Position numbers and translations under genes: made by a program. The notes under the pieces are model-generated. The model searched no databases and was not told where the DNA came from. It saw nothing but the letters and a program-made list of their open reading frames with translations. Shown here piece by piece: positions 43,442 through 61,292 of a stretch of 64,000 bases of DNA; position 1 is the first letter of the stretch, and the number at the start of each line of letters is the position of its first letter. The stretch lies in the NCBI RefSeq assembly GCF_014197055.1, contig NZ_JACIEW010000002.1:1-64000 (forward strand), in the 5' to 3' direction. Origin of the DNA: Devosia subaequoris. GTDB lineage: Bacteria > Pseudomonadota > Alphaproteobacteria > Rhizobiales > Devosiaceae.

Positions 43442-44782
43442 TTACTCCTCCCGGAAGGCCCTGGAGATCTGATCGGTGAAGGGCTTCATGAAATAGGCCA
43501 TGGCCAGTTGCTCCTCGGTAGTGACAAAAACTTCAACGGGCATGCCGGGGACCAGCTGGAAGTTTGCCGCATCATCACTGACTTCAACGTCAGCGGTATA
43601 GAATGGCTGGCCGCTGGCGTGATCGATTTGTGCAGCTGCTGCCACCCGGGTCACGACGCCATCGACTTCCGGCGTGACACGCTGGTTGAAAGCTGAAAAG
43701 CGGAGGCTGACCTCCTTGCCTACTATGACCTGATCGATATCGGTGACAGCAACGCGGAATTCGATAGTCAGAAGGGCGTCGTCGGGCACAATTGTCAGCA
43801 ATCGTTCGGCCGGCGAAATTACACCGCCCAACGTGGATACGTTCAGTTCGTTCACTACCCCTGAGGTGGGCGCCAGGATCTCGACGCGGGCCAGCCTCGC
43901 AGCAGCCGCGTTAAGCCGTTCGCGCAACTCGGCAAGTTGTGCGTCGACGGCACGCAACTCGCGTTGGGCAACGGTGCGACGGTCGCTGTCCATGCCCATG
44001 ATCCGCAATTGCAGTTCGCTGATCCGCGATTGCGCCCGCGCGATGGCAGCACTGACCTCGCCCATCTGCCCTTCCAACCGGGCCATGTCACGCTCGGCGA
44101 CAGTGAGGCGGGAGGTTTCCACCAGTTGACCCGAGGCCAGTTCACGCAATCGAGTGCGCTCTTCGCTTGCCAGTTCAAGCTCACTGGCTGTGGCCGTCTG
44201 CTGAGCCTCCAGCCCGACAATCTCTTGTTGTAGCTGGCTTAGTTGCAACTGCATTTGATCGAGTTGCGTGTTTCGAAATGCCAGGTTGCTGTCAAAAAGC
44301 TGGGTCTCTTCGTCAACTGCGATTTGGCTATTTGTGGTCTGCTCTCGAAAACTGGCCGGAACATCAAGTCCGATCAGGTCGTCCCGTTCCGCGAGAAGGC
44401 GGAAACGGCGAGCTTCGAGCTCGATTATCTGACCCGAGAGGATACTGTGCTCAGATCGGGCTTGGGTAGCATCGAGGCGCAGCAGCACCTGGCCGGCGAC
44501 AACCCTTTCGCCCACCTTCACGCGAATCTCGCGCACCACCCCCCCATCGACATGCTGGACGACTTTGAGATCTTCATCGATCTGAACGGTCCCCTGCCCA
44601 ATAACAGCCCCGGAAAGCCGGGCCGTAGAGGCCCAGCCCCCAAGTCCGCCCACGAGGGCGATAGCAAACAGGGTCCCCCAGATCACGCGTCCCCTCATGG
44701 AGAACTGTGCAGGATCGCGCCCCTTACGGTCCAGTCCGGATAAAGGCGAATGCAACACGCCCGCGGCGTCAATGCTTGTCAT
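43442..44782 (-). CDS. type I secretion membrane fusion protein (PrsE/HlyD family)
   Basis: A 446-residue periplasmic adaptor. One N-terminal membrane helix (about 30-50, VIWGTLFAIALVGGLGGWAS) is followed by a biotinyl-lipoyl-like segment (VVQHVDGGVVREIRVKVGER). A long coiled coil (about residues 130-290) and a C-terminal barrel domain end in VTTEEQLAMAYFMKPFTDQI. This matches PrtE/PrsE-type fusion proteins. It links the ABC exporter to a TolC-like outer-membrane channel, which must be encoded elsewhere. It is the last gene of the minus-strand secretion operon. Confidence 0.92.
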   Translation of the reverse strand: MTSIDAAGVLHSPLSGLDRKGRDPAQFSMRGRVIWGTLFAIALVGGLGGWASTARLSGAVIGQGTVQIDEDLKVVQHVDGGVVREIRVKVGERVVAGQVLLRLDATQARSEHSILSGQIIELEARRFRLLAERDDLIGLDVPASFREQTTNSQIAVDEETQLFDSNLAFRNTQLDQMQLQLSQLQQEIVGLEAQQTATASELELASEERTRLRELASGQLVETSRLTVAERDMARLEGQMGEVSAAIARAQSRISELQLRIMGMDSDRRTVAQRELRAVDAQLAELRERLNAAAARLARVEILAPTSGVVNELNVSTLGGVISPAERLLTIVPDDALLTIEFRVAVTDIDQVIVGKEVSLRFSAFNQRVTPEVDGVVTRVAAAAQIDHASGQPFYTADVEVSDDAANFQLVPGMPVEVFVTTEEQLAMAYFMKPFTDQISRAFREE

Positions 44783-44809
44783 GATGGATATTCCTCAACC
44801 GTTCACTTC

Positions 44810-46837
44810 TCAGGCCAGATTGTCGGGCGGGGTCAACATGACGCCCTGAATGTTTATGGCCAGGTCGTAGATGCTGTCACCGTTCAGATCAGCGACGATG
44901 AAGGTCCAGTGCTCATCATCGATCAGTTCGTGCGAAACCTGCAGGGGAATGTCAGACAGCAGCCAATCATCCTTGTCATCGCCGTAAATAGCCTCGAACA
45001 TGTCCCGCTCGACATCTCGGGCTGCGCGATCCAGATCGTAGTCCCGTACTCGAACACGATCGCCGACAACGAAGTCCAAGATTTTGTGAACCACATTCTC
45101 GCTTACGCTGGGGGTGCTGTCGGTTACCTCGAAAATGAAGGTATCCCTGCCTTTGCCGCCGGACAGCACCGTGGCCTTCCCGCCAAGAATGAACATGTCA
45201 TTGCCGTCACCGCCCGTGATCTCTTCGATCTCCGAGAACTGGTCCGTGCCAAGTTCGTCGCTGAAACTGGTTCCTCCCACGGCGTCGATGACCATGTCTT
45301 TTCGGGCGGCGGACAGGTCGAGCCTGTCATATCCGTCGCCTCCGTCCATCGTGTCGTCTCCCGCAGATGCTACGAGGACATCATCGCCCTCGTCGCCGAA
45401 AACAGCATCCTGCCCCCCGCCGTCGACCAGCACATCATTGCCGGTACCGCCCTTGAGCGTGTCATCGCCCTCGCCCCCCTCGAGCAGGTCGTCGTCGGCA
45501 CCGCCTTCGAGCAGATCGTGGCCGGCGCCACCAATCAATCGATCAATACCTTCCCCGCCGTAGATGGTGTCGTTGCCCTCGCCGCCGTCTAGATGATCCT
45601 TGCCAGCGCCGCCTTCGATGTAATCATCCCCAGCTTCACCAAAGATCGTGTCCGTGCCTGCTTCGCCGAAAAGGCGATCGTTGCCTTCGCCACCTTTGAT
45701 GAGGTCGTTGCCCCCGCCTCCGAAAATGATGTCGTTGCCAAGACCGCCCAAAAGCACGTCGTCGCCGTCGCCGCCATGAATGTGGTCGTCGCCGCTGCCG
45801 CCATCAACATGGTCATTGCCCTCGAGGGCATCGATCAGGTCATCACCACCCATGCCGAAGATATCGTCGTCGTAAGGGGAGCCGACGATGAGATCGTCAT
45901 CATCACCCAGAGCCATAACTTTACGCACGATCTCCAGGGTGGCTTCCTGGGCCACCCAGGCCTCTGAATCTGAGATGCGATAGCTTATCAGGACGGGGCC
46001 GACCATGCCGGGCTTGGTCTCGAGCAGCCAGCCATCCGCCGTGACCACCAGGTTGGCACCCTTGATCACCACGTTTTCAACGCTAAGGGTATCGCCGTCC
46101 GGGTCCGAAGCGCCCCGCAAAAGATAAACAAGGGCAATCAGAACGATCTGTCCTGCAAACACGTCATTGAGCCGCACCGGCCCCATGACTGTTGGTGCCC
46201 GGTTCCCGGCCCCAGAGCCGCCGCCGCTATTGCCGCCGTCATTGCCGCCATCGTCGTCATCAGTGCCGTCATCAGGACCGGAGCCGTCAGGCTGGCCGGC
46301 GCCACCGCCGCCGCCTTGCCCGAAGTCCGCAGGACTGCTGGTAGGCGGCGTGCTGGACCCGATGGATGAACCGGGCTGACTTCCGGAATTGTCGTTTACT
46401 GGAAACTGCAGGAGCGCCGTCGGCGAGAAGGGATGGCCCCTGGTGGCAAGGATTGTCGGCTCGACAAAATAAAAGCGCGGATACTCCGGCACCACGAAGG
46501 AGGCGGGCCATGCATTCCCCGGTTCGAGACCTAGGCCCCGCCGGCCTCCCTCGCCCTCAATGCTTCCCGTCTCCGTGTCATCGATCCCTGCGACCGCGAG
46601 GTCATCAGTTTCCTGAGGAGCATTGACGGCTTCGCCTTCTGCCCCCTCAGCGCGGTCCGTTTCAGGCAAACGCGCCTGTGCTGCCGTGATCGAACGAATA
46701 TAGGCAGCAATGCCAACGACCATGAGCGCCAAGTAGGCTGGAAGGCGCGTCAGGCGCTCGGCCGTGTTGAACTCGAAACGCTTGGCGCCCTTAAGTTCGG
46801 ATTCGTCGTTCTGCGCGGATTTGACCTCAATCAACAT
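44810..46837 (-). CDS. membrane-anchored RTX calcium-binding protein
   Basis: A 675-residue protein with an unusual layout. A hydrophobic helix (about 34-52, PAYLALMVVGIAAYIRSI) lies near the N-terminus. A low-complexity Gly/Asp/Ser linker (about 155-215) and a cadherin-like domain (about 220-315) follow, then some 20 RTX nonapeptides of the GGxGxDxLx type (about 320-510). The C-terminal region ends DLAINIQGVMLTPPDNLA. It is encoded between the exporter ATPase and the fusion protein, seven bases after the former. It may be a second exported substrate or a fixed cell-surface anchor for the giant peroxidase. Confidence 0.82.
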   Translation of the reverse strand: MLIEVKSAQNDESELKGAKRFEFNTAERLTRLPAYLALMVVGIAAYIRSITAAQARLPETDRAEGAEGEAVNAPQETDDLAVAGIDDTETGSIEGEGGRRGLGLEPGNAWPASFVVPEYPRFYFVEPTILATRGHPFSPTALLQFPVNDNSGSQPGSSIGSSTPPTSSPADFGQGGGGGAGQPDGSGPDDGTDDDDGGNDGGNSGGGSGAGNRAPTVMGPVRLNDVFAGQIVLIALVYLLRGASDPDGDTLSVENVVIKGANLVVTADGWLLETKPGMVGPVLISYRISDSEAWVAQEATLEIVRKVMALGDDDDLIVGSPYDDDIFGMGGDDLIDALEGNDHVDGGSGDDHIHGGDGDDVLLGGLGNDIIFGGGGNDLIKGGEGNDRLFGEAGTDTIFGEAGDDYIEGGAGKDHLDGGEGNDTIYGGEGIDRLIGGAGHDLLEGGADDDLLEGGEGDDTLKGGTGNDVLVDGGGQDAVFGDEGDDVLVASAGDDTMDGGDGYDRLDLSAARKDMVIDAVGGTSFSDELGTDQFSEIEEITGGDGNDMFILGGKATVLSGGKGRDTFIFEVTDSTPSVSENVVHKILDFVVGDRVRVRDYDLDRAARDVERDMFEAIYGDDKDDWLLSDIPLQVSHELIDDEHWTFIVADLNGDSIYDLAINIQGVMLTPPDNLA

Positions 46838-46843
46838 GACACA

Positions 46844-48589
46844 TCACTCCGCTGCCCGCACCGGCTGCAGGTTCGGCTTGCTTCGTTCGGGCGCCTGCTG
46901 TGCCCCCAGGACCTGCGCCTTGGTGCCAAATGCTGTTAGTTTGCCCGCCTGTACAACGGCGACGAGATCCATCTGCTCAAGTACGCTGGGGCGATGGGCG
47001 ACAACGATGACAATGCCACCCCGCTTCTTGATGCCAGCAATCGCTTTGTTCAGGGCCTGCTCGCCCTCGGTGTCCAGAAAGGCGTTAGGCTCATCAAGAA
47101 CCACCACAAATGGATCGTCGTAGAGCGCGCGAGCCAGTCCAATGCGCTGGCGCTGTCCGGCTGACAGGGCTGTCCCCTGGGACCCGAGCGGAGTATCGTA
47201 GCCATCAGGCAGGCGCACGATCAGCTCATGAACGCCCGCTGCCATTGCGGCGGCTACCACACCCTTACCGTCGCGCTTGGGCGCGAAGCGCGAGATGTTC
47301 TCCACAATGGTGCCGTCCATCAGCGCCACTTCCTGGGAAAGGTAGCCCACATAGCGCCCCAGGACCTCTTCCTTCCACTGCAGCAGGTCGGCATTGTCCA
47401 GGCGCACCGAGCCGCGCAACACCGGCCATATGCCGGTCAAGGCACGAATCAGTGTCGTCTTGCCACCCCCGCTCGGGCCAATAATGGCCAAGCCCTGTCC
47501 GGCCTTGACCTCCAGGCTCACTTCGGAAAGCAGGACCTGGCCTGAGGACGGAGCTGCTACAGTGATCTTCTCAACCCGCAGTGACTCTTTGGGGGCCGGC
47601 AGATCAATGCGCTCGGGCAGATCTGCCAGGGCCACCATGGTTTCACGCAGGCGCTTGTATGCCTGACGGGCCGTCACCATGCCCTTCCAGTTGCCGATGG
47701 CCATGTCGATAGGGGCCAGCGCTCGGGAGGCCGCGACTGAGACAGCGATAATGGCCCCCGCTGACATCTGGCCATGGATGGTGAAATAGGCACCCAAGCC
47801 CAGAAGGCCCGACTGCAGGAGCATCCGGAGCACACGTGAGATGGCGCTGAAAGTGCCTGTAATGTCGGTCACCTGCGTCTGCAGGACCAAGTGTTCAGAA
47901 TTGGCCTTGGTATAACGATGGACGGCACGATCCTGAATGCCCATGGCCTTGATGATATCGGAGTTGCGAGCGTTGGAATCGGCGATCGCGCTACGAGCTA
48001 TGTTCGCTTGGTGGACGGCATTGGCGAGCTGGCGGGACTTGAGTTCTGTCCAGACAGTCAAAAGGGTCAGCAATACTGCCCCGCCCAGGGTTACAGCACC
48101 CAGCACAGGATGCAGGAAATACACGAAGAGAATATAGAGCGGCACCCAGGGCAGATCGAACAGAGCTACTGGCCCCTGACTTCCCATGAAGGTGCGCAGA
48201 GTGTCCACGTCTCGACCGCGTTCCAATGCCTCGGCCGAGGAGAAGCCAAAACGAGGCATGTCAACGCTGACGCGATGAGCAATCGGGGAGAGAATACGAT
48301 CGATCTTCGCCCCAATGCGCACGAGCAGTTGAGATCGTATGATGTCGAAAACGCCTTGAAAGAGATAAAGTCCTAACGCCAGGACCGAAAGCGCCGCCAG
48401 TGTCGGCACAGATCCGCTCGTGAGCGCCCGGTCGTAAATCTGCAGCATGTAGAACGAGCCGGTGAGCGCGAGCACGTTGATGATGCCCGAGATCCAGAAC
48501 AGAAAGACTCCAATTCCCTTGAACTCTCGCTTGAGCATCGCGTCATTGCGGCGCTCTGCGAGAGCCTTACCAGACGTTGGCTTGGCCAT
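46844..48589 (-). CDS. type I secretion ABC exporter (PrsD family)
   Basis: A 581-residue ABC exporter. The membrane domain (about 20-300, six helices) is followed by an ATPase with Walker A IIGPSGGGKTTLIRALTG, signature ALSAGQRQRIGLARALYD and Walker B FVVVLDEPNAFLD. The Asn after EP and the N-terminal layout without a peptidase domain fit PrtD/PrsD exporters of RTX proteins. It lies downstream of the giant peroxidase gene behind a hairpin, and should export it using the uncleaved C-terminal signal. Confidence 0.93.
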   Translation of the reverse strand: MAKPTSGKALAERRNDAMLKREFKGIGVFLFWISGIINVLALTGSFYMLQIYDRALTSGSVPTLAALSVLALGLYLFQGVFDIIRSQLLVRIGAKIDRILSPIAHRVSVDMPRFGFSSAEALERGRDVDTLRTFMGSQGPVALFDLPWVPLYILFVYFLHPVLGAVTLGGAVLLTLLTVWTELKSRQLANAVHQANIARSAIADSNARNSDIIKAMGIQDRAVHRYTKANSEHLVLQTQVTDITGTFSAISRVLRMLLQSGLLGLGAYFTIHGQMSAGAIIAVSVAASRALAPIDMAIGNWKGMVTARQAYKRLRETMVALADLPERIDLPAPKESLRVEKITVAAPSSGQVLLSEVSLEVKAGQGLAIIGPSGGGKTTLIRALTGIWPVLRGSVRLDNADLLQWKEEVLGRYVGYLSQEVALMDGTIVENISRFAPKRDGKGVVAAAMAAGVHELIVRLPDGYDTPLGSQGTALSAGQRQRIGLARALYDDPFVVVLDEPNAFLDTEGEQALNKAIAGIKKRGGIVIVVAHRPSVLEQMDLVAVVQAGKLTAFGTKAQVLGAQQAPERSKPNLQPVRAAE

Positions 48590-48615
48590 TTTTCGACCCC
48601 TTCAAATGCAAGAAA

Positions 48616-48640
48616 CCCGACCGGCGGGACGCCGGTCGGG
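48616..48640 (-). terminator. perfect hairpin between giant peroxidase and exporter genes
   Basis: Arms CCCGACCGGCG and CGCCGGTCGGG pair perfectly over 11 bases with a three-base loop. On the minus strand the stem is followed by TTTCTT. It starts nine bases past the stop codon of the giant gene and 27 bases before the exporter ATG. It probably reduces, rather than stops, read-through, so that the abundant secreted protein is made in excess over its exporter. Confidence 0.75.
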
Positions 48641-48649
48641 CAAGGACAT

Positions 48650-57298
<8,649 letters not shown>

Positions 57299-57457
57299 CT
57301 GTCCCTCCTGTTTCGACAGCCAAACCGCCGAGACTGGGCTCGGGCCGGACACGACTGTGAATTGCTGGGGTTCAGTGTTGCTCTTGTCAGCAATTAAGCG
57401 ATACTGCACATCGTCAGGTCATTTAATCTGTAAAAGGACCTATCCGGAGTTGAGACC

Positions 57458-58888
57458 TTGGTCGGTATTGGAACTAGACTTTGGTCTAAAGGGAAAAACC
57501 TTTTCAGATCAGTCGCAGCGCAATTTTTCATCGCTTCCGTTGTAACGATCTTTGCATCCATGCTGGTTCTTGGGAGCTGGGTCAGCCACCAGATCAAGCA
57601 TTCAGTCCTGGTTACGACGGGCGTCCAGACGAGCCTGTTCGCGGAAACCATCTTGGCGCCGTTCGTGCAAGATCTGGAGGCGGGCGGAACCCTTGACGAA
57701 GCAAGCATCAATGCGATTGACGCGCTCCTGGGCGAGACGCCCTTTGCGGATCTCTACGTATCGATCAAAATCTGGCGTAGTGACGGCCTTGTACTCTACG
57801 CGACCAACCACGACCTGATCGGCCAGCTGTTCGATCCTATCTACGTTCGCGAGGCCGCCGCAGGAAAGATCGTGGCCCAATTCGAGAGCGTCTACCGTTC
57901 TGAACACGCTCATGAGCGCCTGGTTCAAGAGAAGCTGGTCGAGGTTTATGCACCTCTTTTTCGGACCGGGTCAGATGAGGTCCTCGCGGTTGCGGAAACC
58001 TACGAGCGCGGTAACGCGCTCTCGGACGCGTTGGATCAAAGCCAGCAGATGACCTGGCTCGTAGTCGCAACTGCGGCCACAGGGCTTGTCGGGTGTCTCT
58101 ATTTGATCGTCTGGCGAGCAAGTCAAACCATCGTGGCCCAGCGGAAGCTTCTGCGGTCTCGAATTGTTCAGCAGAGCCGACTGGCGCAACAAAATAGAGC
58201 GTTGCGCCTGGCCGCGGATAGAGCCCGTCTCAATGCAAGCACTCAGACTGAGCACCACTTGAGCCGGATCGGCTCGGACTTGCACGACGGCCCCCTTCAG
58301 TTGCTAACGCTTTCTACGCTCAAAATGACCTCTGCAGTGCGCATTCTCCGAACGGCAGGAATAGAAAGAAAGGCCGTAGAGCAACAGATCGAGACAGCCG
58401 TAGAGATGACCCAGAATGCCTTGGGTGAACTCCGCGCAATTGCGACAGGACTAAGCTTGCCGGAAATTGCCGGCCTGACTCTTAAAGAAACCATACATCG
58501 GGCAGTTGAGCGGCATCAGGCCCATACCGGAAACCATGTAGAACTGTCCGTGGTGGCAGTGCCCGAACCTGTTAGTGAAGCGCTAAAGACATGCGCCTTC
58601 AGAGTCGTGCAGGAAGGCTTGAATAACGCCGCCAAACACTCGCCGAACGCCGCCGCCACGGTAAGCGTCGCGCTCTCGGGTGATACGGTCGAGATCCAGG
58701 TGCACGACGATGGACCGGGAGATTTGAAGTCGCTTGAGCAACAGAATGGTCGGGCCCAACTTGGGCTATCAGGTCTACGGAACCGTGTGGCAGCGCTGAA
58801 CGGCCGGGTGAGTTTTTCTTCTACACCGGCAGACGGCACTTTGCTGAAGGTGAACCTGCCCCTTAATCAGCAGACCATGGCTCGATAA
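57458..58888 (+). CDS. NarX-like membrane sensor histidine kinase
   Basis: A 476-residue kinase with two membrane helices (about 20-40 and 195-215) around a periplasmic domain of about 150 residues. A coiled coil and a HisKA_3 core with ARIGSDLHDG-type motif follow; here it reads LSRIGSDLHDGPLQLLTLST with the phospho-His. The ATPase has VVQEGLNNAAKHSP and DDGPGD. The start is TTG with CCGGAG eight bases before it. It is divergent from the giant peroxidase gene, 159 bases away, and beside a NarL-type regulator, so it likely controls the secretion locus. Confidence 0.87.
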   Translation: MVGIGTRLWSKGKNLFRSVAAQFFIASVVTIFASMLVLGSWVSHQIKHSVLVTTGVQTSLFAETILAPFVQDLEAGGTLDEASINAIDALLGETPFADLYVSIKIWRSDGLVLYATNHDLIGQLFDPIYVREAAAGKIVAQFESVYRSEHAHERLVQEKLVEVYAPLFRTGSDEVLAVAETYERGNALSDALDQSQQMTWLVVATAATGLVGCLYLIVWRASQTIVAQRKLLRSRIVQQSRLAQQNRALRLAADRARLNASTQTEHHLSRIGSDLHDGPLQLLTLSTLKMTSAVRILRTAGIERKAVEQQIETAVEMTQNALGELRAIATGLSLPEIAGLTLKETIHRAVERHQAHTGNHVELSVVAVPEPVSEALKTCAFRVVQEGLNNAAKHSPNAAATVSVALSGDTVEIQVHDDGPGDLKSLEQQNGRAQLGLSGLRNRVAALNGRVSFSSTPADGTLLKVNLPLNQQTMAR

Positions 58889-58977
58889 AAAGTAGCCCCG
58901 CGATACCAATCAGTTGGTTGCCTGAGTCACCACCGATTTTCCGGCAGTTATCAATGCAGGGACAGTCCGCGCCAGCG

Positions 58978-59628
58978 TTAGCCGTCCAAGCCGCCGCTTT
59001 TCTGGGCGGCAAATACGACCTCAAGTCGATTTTTAGCATTCAACTTCGTCATCAGTCCACTCATATAGTATTTTACAGTCTTCTCGCTGATTGACAGATG
59101 GGTGGCAATCTCTCGATTGGTTCTGGCCTGCATCAGGTGCCCGATAATTTGCTTCTCTCGCACACTGAGACGAATTGCATTGCTAAGCCGGCTACGAGCC
59201 TCCTTGTCGCGCAGACCGCCCAAAACCTGGCTCGCGAACTGTTTGGTGATGTACAGCTCCCCGCGCATCACAGTTTCCACAGCTTCAATTATCTCCTCAA
59301 CCCGGCCGCCTTTAAGGACAAAGCCAGTCGCACCGGCGTCAAGCGCCTTGAGTACGGAGTCGGCGCTGGAAAAGGCCGTGAGCACGATGACATGAACATC
59401 GGGGAAGGTGCGCGACACTCGCGAAATCATCGCGAAGACATCTCCCGGCATGGACAAATCGGTGATCAGAACATCCGGCCTGTGCGTCTCAACGATCTCC
59501 AGGGCGGCGTCCGCTGAAGCGCCATCAGCGACGACTTCAAGATTCTGTTCGCTCGCAAAAATCGATGCCATGCCTTTCAACAGGACGGGATGGTCGTCCG
59601 CGAAGGCAATTCTAAATGAGTCTTTCAT
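58978..59628 (-). CDS. NarL/LuxR-family response regulator
   Basis: A 216-residue regulator. The receiver has the acidic pair in AFADDHPVLLKG, phosphoacceptor Asp in VLITDLSMPGD, and the Lys of GFVLKGGRVEE. The C-terminal LuxR helix-turn-helix reads LSVREKQIIGHLMQARTNRE, then ISEKTVKYYMSGLMTKLNAK. It converges on the NarX-like kinase gene, 89 bases apart, and is its probable partner although not in one operon. Target genes likely include the divergent giant peroxidase gene. Confidence 0.88.
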   Translation of the reverse strand: MKDSFRIAFADDHPVLLKGMASIFASEQNLEVVADGASADAALEIVETHRPDVLITDLSMPGDVFAMISRVSRTFPDVHVIVLTAFSSADSVLKALDAGATGFVLKGGRVEEIIEAVETVMRGELYITKQFASQVLGGLRDKEARSRLSNAIRLSVREKQIIGHLMQARTNREIATHLSISEKTVKYYMSGLMTKLNAKNRLEVVFAAQKSGGLDG

Positions 59629-59984
59629 ATCGCCCTCGCAGCACGCTATTCAATTGGGACGCTGCAACCAATAGTAGGCCTGAAGAGGTTGCTTGGCTAT
59701 CGCGTAGTTAAGGGATCGTTAATCGACCCATTAGAACCACCGGACGGTGGCTAAATGCTTCAAATTCAAAGCGCCTGTTGGTTGCTTGGACGTGAGCGAT
59801 CTTCTTTCGAACGTTGGCCCCGCGAGCCGTGACCAAAGTCAGCGGACGCCGGAACCCAGCTTCTTGGGGCATGGGCGGGACGTCTGCCTCCGGCGTTCAG
59901 CTGTCCTGGCGGGCCGATGTGTGGCTGCTTTCGGGTGGCGTAACCGCGGCGTCTTGACCCAGAAGGGGCTCATCACAGTGATGA

Positions 59985-60165
59985 TCACCTATCGAGTAAG
60001 TCGCGAACCCTCGCAGCCAGGTCAGCATATCCAAAAGGCTTGGTGATCAACTCCACGCCGGCGTCCAAGCGCCCGTGATGCACGATCGCGTTGCGCGCAT
60101 ATCCTGTGGTGAACAATACCTTCAGGTCCGGACGCATCGTCTTTGCCTTGTCCGCCAGAGCAGTC
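59985..60165 (-). pseudogene. receiver-domain C-terminal fragment
   Basis: About 60 residues match the last half of a receiver: ADKAKTMRPDLKVLFTTGYA, then HHGRLDAGVELITKPFGYAD and VRDLLDR. The conserved Thr and Lys are present, but the phosphoacceptor Asp and everything before it are missing. In hybrid kinases of Hyphomicrobiales this peptide lies at the extreme C-terminus. It may derive from the same kind of gene as the ATPase fragment at 25097-25303. The rest of 59629-60208 shows no gene. Confidence 0.65.
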
Positions 60166-60208
60166 CTTCTACCCCCATCCAGACAACTTGCAGGCACGCG
60201 ATTTAGAT

Positions 60209-60224
60209 GCTAATACGTATCAGC
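60209..60224. promoter_or_regulatory. first of two LacI-type operators
   Basis: The 16-base site GCTAATACGTATCAGC is palindromic except for one pair and has the central CG typical of LacI-family operators. It abuts a second such site with no gap and lies 34 bases before the ATG of a LacI-type regulator gene, suggesting autoregulation. Confidence 0.6.
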
Positions 60225-60240
60225 GCTAATACGCATTAGC
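60225..60240. promoter_or_regulatory. second of two LacI-type operators
   Basis: The site GCTAATACGCATTAGC is a near-perfect palindrome and follows the first operator directly, giving 16-base spacing. Two tetramer or dimer-pair sites side by side are unusual for LacI regulators. It ends 17 bases before the start codon, so binding could also block the ribosome-binding region. Confidence 0.6.
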
Positions 60241-60257
60241 ACGTTTGGGAGCACACC

Positions 60258-61292
60258 ATGGCGTCGACGAAACGACTGACACAAAACGACATTGCGCAGC
60301 TCGCCGGCGTCAGCCAGGCAACTGTGTCCCTGGTGCTCAATGGGACGCCTGACAGCCGCAATCGCATCCCGACTGAAACGCGCGAGCGTGTCGAGAAAGC
60401 CATTCGCGACACCGGCTATGTGGCCGACCCGGTTGCCCGTCGCATGGTCAAAGGCCTGAACCGCATTCTGGGTGTCTTCACCTATGAGCCCGCCTTTCCC
60501 TCCGGTCAGGCAGATTTTTTCACCCCGTTCTTGTTTGGCATCGAAGAGGCCGCACAGGACAAAGGCTATGATTTGCTGCTGCTCACTGGGGCCAGCAAAG
60601 AGCGCAAGATCTTTGGTGAGAATGCCCGGCTGCGCCTGGCCGACGGCTGCCTGGTCCTGGGTCGCAAGTTCGACAATACCGAGTTAGCGAGATTGGTCGC
60701 TGGCGACTTTCCTTTTGTCGCCGTGGGGCGTCGTGACGATGCTGGCGGGCCCGTACCCTATGTAGGGGGTGACTATGCACCGGCCACGGCGGCTCTGGTC
60801 GAACGCGCCCGGTCCCTTGGCCACCATCGGCTCGCCTATGTCGGTCTGAACGAGGGGGCCGAATCTACCGTCGATCGCTGGTATGGCCTCAGTCGCAGCG
60901 TTGGTGAAGGCGAACTGGTCGCCAGCATTTTCGATGTCGGCAGGCCAGCTGGTGAAACGCTCGATATCCTGACCGCCGCCGGCGCCACCTGCCTATTCTT
61001 TACCGAGTTGGCCGATGCCATCCGCGTCGAACAGGCGGCGCGTGAACGCGGGCTGTCGGTGCCCGATGATCTCTCGATCGTCGTTTTGGGCAACCACATA
61101 CGCGCCGACGAGCCGGGCCGTCGATTCACCTCCTTTGCCATTCCGCGCGAAGCCATGGCGCGCGCTGCCACCGAAATGCTGGTGCGTCGTGTCGAGCATG
61201 ACGCGCCGGTCGAGCAGCTCCTGCTGCCCTGCGAACCGCTTGAGGGAGACACCCTTGGCGCGCCCTCCTCCAACACCAAGAAGACCCCATGA
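60258..61292 (+). CDS. LacI-family transcriptional regulator
   Basis: A 344-residue regulator. The N-terminal helix-turn-helix and hinge read LTQNDIAQLAGVSQATVSLV, then ETRERVEKAIRDTGYVADPV. A periplasmic-binding-protein-like sugar domain (about 65-335) follows. GGGAG precedes the ATG. The gene overlaps the FAD oxidoreductase gene by four bases, so it likely controls its own operon through the two operators just upstream. The inducer is probably a sugar or sugar acid; the rest of the catabolic operon is missing here. Confidence 0.9.
   Translation: MASTKRLTQNDIAQLAGVSQATVSLVLNGTPDSRNRIPTETRERVEKAIRDTGYVADPVARRMVKGLNRILGVFTYEPAFPSGQADFFTPFLFGIEEAAQDKGYDLLLLTGASKERKIFGENARLRLADGCLVLGRKFDNTELARLVAGDFPFVAVGRRDDAGGPVPYVGGDYAPATAALVERARSLGHHRLAYVGLNEGAESTVDRWYGLSRSVGEGELVASIFDVGRPAGETLDILTAAGATCLFFTELADAIRVEQAARERGLSVPDDLSIVVLGNHIRADEPGRRFTSFAIPREAMARAATEMLVRRVEHDAPVEQLLLPCEPLEGDTLGAPSSNTKKTP

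Noticed and set aside
44750-45592. 280-codon plus-strand frame rich in Val, Ala and Ile
   Set aside because: It is the reverse of the RTX repeats, whose codon bias leaves the opposite strand open.
45120-45880. Regularly spaced DNA repeats that might suggest a CRISPR array
   Set aside because: They encode RTX nonapeptides in frame, and the intervals are 27 bases with no unique spacers.
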